A stretch of DNA of 20,295 bases from Cruorifilaria tuberocauda. Lineage: Eukaryota > Nematoda > Chromadorea > Rhabditida > Onchocercidae. The stretch covers positions 1 through 20,295 of the forward strand of contig JABVXU010000792.1 of assembly GCA_013365365.1 (NCBI GenBank), given 5' to 3'. The notes under the pieces were generated by a model. That model saw only the letters and a list, made by a program, of their open reading frames with translations. It did no database searches and was not told where the DNA came from. The position numbers were made by a program, and so were the translations under genes. Shown here in pieces: positions 11,801 through 17,360 of this stretch (its first letter is position 1; the number at the start of each line of letters is the position of its first letter).

Positions 11801-14800
11801 ATCAATTAGATCAAATTCAAAAACAAAAGCATAAACTGGAAAAAGATAAATTACAATATGTACGAAATGCTGAAGATTTAGCTGCTCAATTAGATAGTGA
11901 AAGTTCGGCAAAAGTTAGCAATGAAAAATTAGTAAAACAATTCGAATTACAATTAAACGATTTGCAAGCACGAGCAGATGAACAAGCACGTCAATTGCAC
12001 GATTACAGTTCAATTCGTAATCGTCTTGGAAATGAAAATAGTGACATGGCACGACAACTGGAAGATGCTGAAGAGCAAGTTGCCACACTGCAACGGTTTA
12101 AAGCACAATTAATCCAACAAATTGAAGATGTTCGTTCGGCTGCTGATGAAGAAGTACGTGAACGACAAGCGCTTGCAGCGCAAGTGAAAATGTTACAAGT
12201 GGAGGCAGAACAAGCACATAATAATTTAGAGGAAGAAATTGAATCGAAAAATGAAGTAGCACGACAACTGAGTAAGGCAAATGGTGAAATTCAACAATGG
12301 CAATCACGTTTCGAACAAGACGGTATGATACAAGCTACGGAAATTGAAGAAGCTCGTCGTAAGCAAGGTATTAAAATTACCGAATTACAAGAAGCACTTG
12401 AACAAGCTAATCAGAAGATTATATCGTTGGAAAAAGCACGATCACGCCTTCTCGGTGATCTTGATGATGCGCAAGTTGACGTGGAACGTGCAAATACTAT
12501 AGCAAGTCAATTGGAAAAGAAGCAAAAAGGATTCGATGCGGTGAATTTTTTTTCTTCATTTCAATATTGTTGTCATTAAAAAAGCTTAAAATTTAATCAA
12601 GATATCTTATTAAAAATAATAACATCGCTGAAACGAAATATTACATAACAGTATTTTTTGAAAAATCTGTTGAATTTGAAATTCAAAAAGGTGAATAATG
12701 CTTGTGTTATAAGCAAAAATTTTACGATAATTGCCCTATTGATCTTCTTTTTCCAGTATTTCCTATTATTTGATCAAAATATAGCATGGATCATTTAGAG
12801 ATAATCAATTGATCAGATGGCCCAAATTGCAATATGGAAAAGAAATGCGTAGCTATGAAATAGTTTTGAATATTTTTTGAAATTTACACGAATTTTTTTC
12901 TTTTGAAAATTAAATTAATGAAATGTTTGTTAGCTTGTTGATGAATGGAAGAAGAAGGCTGATGATATGACAGCAGAACTTGATGCTGTTCAACGTGAAG
13001 CACGTAATTTATCAACCGATTTATTCAAAATGAAAACAGCTTATGAAGAGCACTCTGAAACAGTTGAAGCACTTCGTCATGAAAATAAAGCATTAAGCAA
13101 TGAAATTAGGGATCTGACTGATCAACTTGGTGAAGGTGGCCGATCACAACATGAAATGCAAAAAATGATCCGACGATTGGAAATTGAAAAAGAAGAATTA
13201 CAGCATGCTCTTGATGAAGCAGAAGGTAAAGAGAAGAAAGATTTTGATGAAGCATTGAAAATTATCAATTTATCGATTACAGGAAAATATGCTTTAAATT
13301 TCAATATCAATGTAAATAATTATTTAATTTATATTAAAAAAATTTTTTTTAGCAGCGTTAGAAGCAGAAGAAAGTAAAGTAATGCGAGCGCAAGTGGAAG
13401 TTTCGCAGATACGTTCTGAAATTGAAAAACGAATTCAGGAGAAAGAGGAAGATTTCGAAAATACTCGACGAAATCATCAACGTGCATTAGAATCAATGCA
13501 AGCGTCATTGGAAGCTGAATCGAAGAGTAAAAATGAACTTTTACGTGTAAAGAAAAAGCTCGAATCAGATATTAATGAGCTTGAAATTGCACTTGATCAT
13601 GCTAATAAAGGAAACGCTGATGCGCAAAAAAATTTGAAACGATGCACGGAGCAAATTCGTGAACTTCAATTACAAGTTTGTTAATTTTTTAACTTTCACT
13701 AAATATTTATTAGGAGTTAAATATATAATAAGAATAATTAGATATATGATTTTAATGTGATTTGATAAGATATCATTGTTTGTAAGCAATACAAGATACT
13801 TGATCATTTGCTATCAGTCCTGCAAATCATTATTTCATTAGCAATTAAATGAAGTGGTATTTTTTATTTAAACATTTATCACTTTTCAAGCTACTAAGTT
13901 ATATTTTGATTACTATTTGTTTTTGAGGGAGAGAGAGAGAAAAAATTATTATTTAAAGAAACTTAATTACTATTTGAGTATGCCTTTTTCAATTTCTCGA
14001 AAAATGATTCATTTAAAATTTACAAAACAATACGACAATTATTTGGATCTGGAAAAAATTAAATTTAAATTTTTTTTAAAAATTAAATTAAAAAAATTTG
14101 GACAGATTGAAGAAGAGCAACGACAACGTGATGAAATGAAACAACATTATTATACTGCTGAAAAACGTGTGCAAATTTTGGAAGCTGAAAAGGATGAAAT
14201 TAGCCAAACATTGGAGCAAGCAGAACGAGCGCGTAAACAAGCAGAACTGGAAGCAAGTGAAAGTCGTGATCAAGCTAATGAGCTAAATATGCAAGTTAGC
14301 AATCTTAATGCCGCAAAGAGGAAAGCTGAAGGAGAATTACAGGTAAGTTCTAGCAATAATCTCTTTTATAAAGTAATTGAAATCACTAGCTTAATAATTA
14401 ATTAAGTAAATTATTTCTGTTGATTTTAAGGTTGTTAAAGAGAAAAAAAAAAACGGAAACGCTTTTTTGCTACAAAAATTATATTCCAAAAGAACGAAAT
14501 TGAAATCAGTTTATTGTAGCAATGAACTTTTGAATTTAGGGATTTACGTGAAAAATTTTCTAGGCTATTCATGCGGATATGGATGAAACTTTGAATGAAT
14601 TTCGTGCATCAGAAGAAAGAAGTAAACGAGCTATTGCTGACGTTGAAAGGCTTGCGGAAGAGTATCGGCAGGAGCAAGAACATGGCTTACATATTGATAG
14701 GATGAGAAAAGGCCTTGAAGCACAGATCAAAGACATGCAGGTATGCTTCTTCCATTTTAGTAAAGTCTAAAATTTTTTCTAAGGGAATTTGAAAATCTAA

Positions 14801-16556
14801 TTAAATTTTAAACTCTTTTCGTAAAGAGGACATTTGAATTTTGATAATAATATTACAGAAATTGACCAAATGAATTTTAAAAATTCAATTTTATTTATTT
14901 TCCTTTGTTTTAATTGATAATTAATTTACTGTGTTAATTTGGATGTTTCCTAAATAATGTTATGATAATAAAGGATAAGAATGATCTATCCCATAAATTG
15001 ATGAAATTAAATCGAAATAGAACTATGATTACTTCATCAATTTATTATAAATTGGATAAAATTAGCCGAGAATGGAAACGACAGAAAATAATTTAGCATA
15101 AATTAATGATATATTTTATATGGTATCATCTTAGATCTCTTGTTTCCTTGTTTTATTTGATTTGAACTTTAAACTTTAGGGCCAACTAGAAGAAGCAGAA
15201 CAAGCAGCACTTAAAGGAGGCAAAAAAGTGATCGCTAAACTGGAACAACGAATTCATGATCTCGAGGCTGAACTTGACGGTGAACAACATCGTTATCAGG
15301 AAGCCAATAAAAATGTTGCAAAATCAGAAAGGCGTGTACGTGAATTACAATTTCAAGTGGATGAGGACAAGAAAAATTACGAACGTTTACAGGATCTCGT
15401 TGATAAGCTTCAAAGCAAAATTAAAACACAAAAGAAGCAATTGGAAGACGCTGTAAGTTACTCATTTATAAAAATCCTTTTTCAAATATTCAACTTGAAT
15501 TAATAATGATCATAATTAAAATTGAATAAGTGAATTATTAAATATAATGCTTAAGAAAGTGATAAACTGATATTCGACTGATAGATCTAAGCAAATAAGA
15601 TTATATTAGCTAACAAGCTTTGCTCAAGTAGGAAATTTAGATAATTTCAATATCCCTAATGTTTGATACTTAGTATTTATTCTTCAATATTTTTTGTTTT
15701 TAAATATATCAGAAACTAAATTTATTGCTTATGGAGAATAGATTGGCATTCCTCAGTGTTATCGATGATTATAATAGATATCTTATAAAAATGAAAGAAA
15801 AAAAAGCGCTTTGGTGCCTTTCATTATTCAACTGATAATATTCACTGATAAAAAAATGTTTGATTTGAGTTATGTGCAAAAAAACATTTTGGTGTATCAA
15901 AAATATAGGCACTATCCTAAATTACCGAAAATATTATTGAATGATTGATTAATTGATAATAAACGATTAGTAAACTATAATAAAATATCTGATTACTATA
16001 ACTATAAATATCAAAACTGTTGTTAACAGGTGAAACAGGTTTCATTTAACTTTATCATTTTTCATTTACTTAGTACTATACTACTTTTCAAAAACTGCAA
16101 ATTATAAATAATCAAGTATCTGTATCAAATTGTAATATATGTGATATGTATGATACGTGAAAGGACCACGTAAAACACGTAACCATTAATTAATAGCATT
16201 TTTCGTCCGTTTTTCTTTAAACTATTGAAAATTCTTCCAAAATAGAAGTGAAATTACTTATTTCATTTTCTTTTCATATATTTCTTTTAATACATTTCCT
16301 ATAATTCTTTTTATTTATATTTTCTTTTTTATAGGAAGAATTAGCAAATCTAAATTTGCAAAAATATCGACAAATACAGCATCAGCTGGAAGATGCGGAA
16401 GAACGTGCTGATAATGCGGAAAATTCCGTCACGAAAATGCGTTCAATGAGCCGCACGGCGTTATCAGTTGCACCGGGTGGTGGTGGTGGCCTACAAACAG
16501 CTCGTTCCGCTACCGTACTTCGTTCACCGTCTCGAAATCGAATTTCCGACTATTAG
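2769..16556 (+). CDS. unc-54: Muscle (sarcomeric) myosin heavy chain, UNC-54 class, complete, 16 exons
   Basis: Joined exons: 2769-2831, 4058-4186, 4694-4834, 5320-5544, 5989-6244, 6803-7416, 7990-8494, 9293-9539, 10021-10651, 10948-12540, 12934-13225, 13353-13675, 14106-14342, 14564-14740, 15180-15452, 16335-16556. They total 5928 nt, or 1975 aa plus TAG, without a frame break. The product is the actin-activated ATPase and thick-filament subunit of striated muscle; it dimerises through its rod and binds two light chains per head. Visible motifs are P-loop GESGAGKT (174-181), switch I NNNSSRFG (244-251), switch II DIAGFE (468-473), a Gly/Lys loop 2 (from 645), SH2/SH1 Cys 710/720, the head-rod Pro 855, a coiled-coil rod to about 1940, and a tailpiece ending in SDY. 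UNC-54 is about 1960 aa. Loop 2 and the tailpiece resemble C. elegans UNC-54 more than MYO-3, as I recall those sequences. Rod identity looks only about 70% by eye, so a paralogue such as MYO-5 is possible and the symbol is by similarity. The start is the first in-frame ATG before the conserved N-terminal Trp-Tyr-Leu-type motif. Confidence 0.95.
2832..4057 (+). other. Myosin intron 1 (1226 nt)
   Basis: The longest intron, with donor GTATGA and acceptor TTATTAAG. It contains a GA-repeat tract (about 3661-3684), more purine-rich sequence (about 3815-3870) and an 8-bp perfect hairpin (3374-3394). No exon-like sequence on either strand; the minus-strand open frames are CT-repeat artefacts. Confidence 0.85.
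4058..4186 (+). CDS. unc-54: Myosin exon 2 (residues 22-64), N-terminal domain
   Basis: Begins [20 protein letters not shown], the near-invariant start of the SH3-like N-terminal subdomain of muscle myosins, and ends SARGNE. The acceptor is the unusual TATTAAG|GAC (AAG rather than CAG or TAG). The donor is GAG|GTTTCT. Phase 0 at both ends. Confidence 0.95.
4187..4693 (+). other. Myosin intron 2 (507 nt)
   Basis: AT-rich, with short TATTACT-like repeats around 4588-4630 and a T-rich end leading to the acceptor TTTTTAAG. A 65-codon open frame at 4307 is Phe/Leu-rich and out of context. Nothing else is seen. Confidence 0.85.
4694..4834 (+). CDS. unc-54: Myosin exon 3 (residues 65-111)
   Basis: Completes the N-terminal SH3-like subdomain and enters the motor core, with the conserved block [20 protein letters not shown] followed by LHNLRSRY. 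The acceptor is again AAG (TTTTTAAG|GTA). The donor TAC|GTAAGT is a perfect consensus. Phase 0 at both ends. Confidence 0.96.
4835..5319 (+). other. Myosin intron 3 (485 nt) with long CT tract
   Basis: Contains a 59-nt uninterrupted pyrimidine tract (5021-5079) whose core is (CT)n flanked by CCCT and TTCTC units. The C. elegans unc-54 gene is reported to carry a body-wall muscle enhancer in an early intron, so this intron is a candidate regulatory element. I see no specific conserved enhancer motif. Confidence 0.8.
5021..5079 (+). repeat. (CT)n polypyrimidine tract
   Basis: 59 consecutive pyrimidines, bounded by A at 5020 and 5080. It is oriented opposite to the GA tracts of the 5' flank. 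Confidence 0.95.
5320..5544 (+). CDS. unc-54: Myosin exon 4 (residues 112-186), P-loop
   Basis: Encodes [19 protein letters not shown], the purine-binding-loop region, then [16 protein letters not shown] and the phosphate-binding P-loop GESGAGKT (5506-5529, residues 174-181) followed by ENTKK. These residues bind the ATP phosphates and Mg. The acceptor is CTTCCAG and the donor AAG|GTTCTT. Confidence 0.98.
5545..5988 (+). other. Myosin intron 4 (444 nt)
   Basis: AT-rich, donor GTTCTT, acceptor GATTTCAG. A 62-codon open frame at 5595 and a minus-strand frame overlapping exon 5 are chance. Nothing notable was seen. Confidence 0.85.
5989..6244 (+). CDS. unc-54: Myosin exon 5 (residues 187-272), loop 1 and switch I
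   Basis: Carries surface loop 1 (about 198-219), which is variable in myosins and rich here in Lys, Glu, Asp and Ser. It is followed by the conserved [20 protein letters not shown] block and switch I NNNSSRFG (6160-6183, residues 244-251), which closes over ATP. The last base is the first base of the Tyr-272 codon, completed by exon 6. The acceptor is GATTTCAG. Confidence 0.97.
6245..6802 (+). other. Myosin intron 5 (558 nt)
   Basis: AT-rich, donor GTTAGT, acceptor CAAATAG. It contains a perfect 9-bp inverted repeat (6401-6425) with a 7-nt loop. No other structure was seen. Confidence 0.85.
6803..7416 (+). CDS. unc-54: Myosin exon 6 (residues 272-476), upper 50K and switch II
   Basis: Long motor exon from [20 protein letters not shown] (upper 50K domain) through [20 protein letters not shown], a muscle-myosin signature, to switch II DIAGFE (7390-7407, residues 468-473), which senses the gamma-phosphate. 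The acceptor is CAAATAG|AT and the donor GAT|GTGAGT. The ATG in the preceding intron at 6781 is not the start. Confidence 0.98.
7417..7989 (+). other. Myosin intron 6 (573 nt)
   Basis: AT-rich, donor GTGAGT, acceptor TTTGCAG. No exon-like or repeat structure was recognised. Confidence 0.85.
7990..8494 (+). CDS. unc-54: Myosin exon 7 (residues 477-645), relay helix and lower 50K
   Basis: Begins [20 protein letters not shown], the relay helix, then [15 protein letters not shown]. It continues through the lower 50K actin-binding domain ([26 protein letters not shown]) and ends in an Ala-rich run just before loop 2. The acceptor is TTTGCAG. The donor AAAG|GTTTTT splits the codon of Glu-645. Confidence 0.98.
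8495..9292 (+). other. Myosin intron 7 (798 nt)
   Basis: AT-rich, donor GTTTTT, acceptor AAATTTCAG. It separates the motor's lower 50K exon from loop 2. Around 8985-9070 are several TATCAT/ATCATG repeats, but no clear element. No alternative exon encoding a different loop 2 was found. Confidence 0.85.
9293..9539 (+). CDS. unc-54: Myosin exon 8 (residues 645-727), loop 2 and SH1/SH2 helices
   Basis: Starts with loop 2, [13 protein letters not shown], the positively charged actin-contact loop, nearly the same as in UNC-54. It then has [32 protein letters not shown], and the reactive-thiol helices with SH2 Cys-710 (9487-9489) and SH1 Cys-720 (9517-9519). It ends RKGFPN plus two bases of Arg-727. 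The acceptor is AAATTTCAG and the donor ACAG|GTAACT. Confidence 0.98.
9540..10020 (+). other. Myosin intron 8 (481 nt)
   Basis: Very AT-rich, with AAATTTTTATAATTTTCATAA-type runs near 9880-9965. Donor GTAACT, acceptor TTTTTACAG. No coding or regulatory element was recognised. Confidence 0.85.
10021..10651 (+). CDS. unc-54: Myosin exon 9 (residues 727-937), converter, lever arm, start of rod
   Basis: Contains the converter ([11 protein letters not shown]) and two light-chain binding helices: the essential light-chain site around [10 protein letters not shown] and the regulatory site around [11 protein letters not shown] to TWEWFKLY. The head-rod junction proline is Pro-855 (codon 10403-10405). 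After that, heptad-patterned, Lys/Glu-rich subfragment-2 coiled coil begins. The acceptor is TTTTTACAG and the donor GAG|GTTAAT. Confidence 0.97.
10948..12540 (+). CDS. unc-54: Myosin exon 10 (residues 938-1468), coiled-coil rod
   Basis: The largest exon (1593 nt, 531 aa) is uninterrupted heptad coiled coil covering most of subfragment 2 and the start of light meromyosin. Conserved nematode-myosin blocks include [36 protein letters not shown] and [14 protein letters not shown]. The alternating charge pattern of the 28-residue myosin repeat mediates filament packing. The acceptor is TTTTTCAG and the donor GCG|GTGAAT. Phase 0. Confidence 0.98.
12541..12933 (+). other. Myosin intron 10 (393 nt)
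   Basis: AT-rich, donor GTGAAT, acceptor TTTGTTAG. Nothing notable was seen. Intron 9 (10652-10947, 296 nt), with TTATTATT repeats near its 5' end, and intron 13 (14343-14563, 221 nt) are likewise plain. Confidence 0.85.
12934..13225 (+). CDS. unc-54: Myosin exon 11 (residues 1469-1566), rod
   Basis: Begins [12 protein letters not shown] and contains [11 protein letters not shown] and [18 protein letters not shown], hallmark light-meromyosin blocks. The acceptor is TTTGTTAG|CTT. The donor GAAG|GTAAAG leaves one base of the Ala-1566 codon. An apparent open frame runs past this donor to 13377 but abandons the conserved sequence. Confidence 0.96.
13353..13675 (+). CDS. unc-54: Myosin exon 12 (residues 1566-1673), rod
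   Basis: Continues the same conserved block ([56 protein letters not shown]). This proves the junction across the 127-nt intron 11. The acceptor is TTTTTTTAG|CA and the donor CAA|GTTTGT. Confidence 0.97.
13676..14105 (+). other. Myosin intron 12 (430 nt)
   Basis: Contains a short GA repeat (about 13927-13941) and ends in an A/T run of alternating AAATTAAATT blocks (about 14055-14099). It runs directly into the atypical acceptor TTTGGACAG. No alternative acceptor gives a better protein match. Confidence 0.85.
14106..14342 (+). CDS. unc-54: Myosin exon 13 (residues 1674-1752), rod
   Basis: Begins [20 protein letters not shown] and ends [10 protein letters not shown], typical distal light meromyosin. 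The acceptor context AATTTGGACAG lacks the T-rich CAG consensus of the other introns, but protein continuity fixes it. The donor CAG|GTAAGT is perfect. Phase 0. Confidence 0.96.
14564..14740 (+). CDS. unc-54: Myosin exon 14 (residues 1753-1811), rod
   Basis: Encodes [13 protein letters not shown] through [20 protein letters not shown], matching the assembly-competence part of nematode myosin rods. The acceptor is TTTTCTAG|GCT and the donor CAG|GTATGC. Phase 0 at both ends. Confidence 0.96.
14741..15179 (+). other. Myosin intron 14 (439 nt)
   Basis: AT-rich, donor GTATGC, acceptor ACTTTAG. No repeat or element was recognised. Confidence 0.85.
15180..15452 (+). CDS. unc-54: Myosin exon 15 (residues 1812-1902), rod
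   Basis: Begins [20 protein letters not shown] and contains [20 protein letters not shown], the conserved C-terminal rod region needed for filament assembly. The acceptor is ACTTTAG|GGC and the donor GCT|GTAAGT. Phase 0. Confidence 0.97.
15453..16334 (+). other. Myosin intron 15 (882 nt)
   Basis: Second-longest intron, before the last exon. It contains a cluster of three ACGTG cores in both orientations (16154-16181) and one CAACTG E-box-like motif (15829-15834). Donor GTAAGT, acceptor TTTTATAG. No coding sequence was found. Confidence 0.85.
16335..16556 (+). CDS. unc-54: Myosin exon 16 (residues 1903-1975), rod end and nonhelical tailpiece, stop TAG
   Basis: Begins [11 protein letters not shown], with [16 protein letters not shown] closing the coiled coil near residue 1940. 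A nonhelical tailpiece follows with SVAP, five glycines (1950-1954, GGT/GGC repeats), an Ala/Arg/Ser stretch and [11 protein letters not shown]. The same order (SVAPG, LQ, RSPSR, SD-aromatic) occurs in UNC-54. Ser-rich SPSR motifs in nematode myosin tailpieces are candidate phosphorylation sites. The acceptor is TTTTTATAG. Confidence 0.96.
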   Translation, partial: EELANLNLQKYRQIQHQLEDAEERADNAENSVTKMRSMSRTALSVAPGGGGGLQTARSATVLRSPSRNRISDY

Positions 16557-16796
16557 ATGATCGATGTTAAATTAGCTTTTTCTTTCTTCTCTCTAAAGTA
16601 AAAAAGGAAATGACATGATATTTCTTCCTATCAAAACTGATCCATTTTACTTTTTCTTGATTGATTCGATTGGATACATAGTTTCTCTTTGGATGATCAC
16701 AAATTTTTTTCCTCTTTCTTCTTCTTCTTTGATATTATTATCAATTGTGTATGTTTTCTGCGATGCCATAAATAGAGTAAAGTTCTTAAAAAAAAG

Positions 16797-16820
16797 AATA
16801 AAAAATTAGTGTTTGTTGTC
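16797..16820 (+). terminator. Myosin poly(A) signal and GT-rich downstream element
   Basis: AATAAA at 16797-16802 is followed within 12 bases by the GT-rich stretch GTGTTTGTTGTC (16809-16820). This arrangement fits cleavage and polyadenylation and would give a 3' UTR of about 250 nt. A CATAAATA at about 16767 is a weaker alternative. Confidence 0.6.
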
Positions 16821-16830
16821 TAAAAAAGTA

Positions 16831-16879
16831 TTTGAATTTCATTAATGATATGATATATCAAACATATCATTCATTCAAA
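16831..16879. repeat. Inverted repeat between convergent genes
   Basis: Inner arms AATGATATG (16844-16852) and CATATCATT (16863-16871) are perfectly complementary around a 10-nt spacer. Outer arms TTTGAAT (16831-16837) and ATTCAAA (16873-16879) extend it with an asymmetric bulge. It lies just past the predicted myosin cleavage site and before the facing gene's end. Confidence 0.75.
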
Positions 16880-17000
16880 ATACTCGAGAGCTAAAAAATC
16901 CGAAAATGATTTTCATCATAACTAACAATAATATTACTTTTCATTCATGAAGCTAAAATATCAAATTACAAATTACGAATTATTCAAAACAATTTTTCTC

Positions 17001-17006
17001 TTTATT
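17001..17006 (-). terminator. Poly(A) signal of the minus-strand gene
   Basis: TTTATT on the plus strand is AATAAA on the minus strand, 232 nt beyond the stop at 17238, and is followed on that strand by T-rich sequence. It faces the myosin poly(A) signal across about 200 bp, so the genes are convergent without clear overlap. Confidence 0.5.
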
Positions 17007-17024
17007 AACCCTAACCATAATATA

Positions 17025-17105
17025 TAATAAACGTAATAATATAATAATAGTAATAATAATACTAGTAGTGATAATAATAGTGGTATTAGTAATAATAGTA
17101 ATGAA
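17025..17105. repeat. Degenerate TAA/TAG triplet repeat
   Basis: Imperfect trinucleotide array (TAATAATAG, TAGTAGTGATAA variants) in the predicted 3' UTR of the minus-strand gene. It is a decayed microsatellite; no protein frame is implied. Confidence 0.7.
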
Positions 17106-17237
17106 ATATGCATTATTATTAGTTTACAGTATTAACACATGAAAGAAATTACAAAGAATGAAAAAAATAATGATAAAACAACAAATAATAAAGGAAAATT
17201 TTGATCAACTAATTACGATTCTATTCAATTAATTAAT

Positions 17238-17360
17238 TTATTCGGTCCTTGAACGTTTCTGCTCAACAACTAATGATAATGGTGAATGTGGTGATGAAGC
17301 TTTTCCAGATGTACCATCGCTTAAACCGCTTGGACTACAACAGTCTACCGGTGAAGTTAG
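17238..17360 (-). CDS. Minus-gene last exon, stop TAA
   Basis: Encodes LTSPVDCCSPSGLSDGTSG, a Ser/Pro/His run and the C-terminus QKRSRTE. The acceptor is TATTTTCAG|CTA. The sequence is low-complexity and probably disordered. The ending fits no domain I recognise, and a real RNF220 would end in an intact RING. Confidence 0.65.
   Translation of the reverse strand, partial: LTSPVDCCSPSGLSDGTSGKASSPHSPLSLVVEQKRSRTE

Noticed and set aside
11702..12307. Minus-strand open frames inside the myosin rod exon
   Set aside because: They are reverse-strand shadows of the long coiled-coil exon; the plus-strand frame has full family conservation.
16615..16809. 64-codon plus-strand frame after the myosin stop
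   Set aside because: Phe/Ser/Leu-rich read of the 3' UTR, ending over the poly(A) signal, with no splice or start context.
17004..17016. CCCTAACC telomere-like motif
   Set aside because: A single short occurrence; nematode telomeres are TTAGGC arrays, so it is chance.
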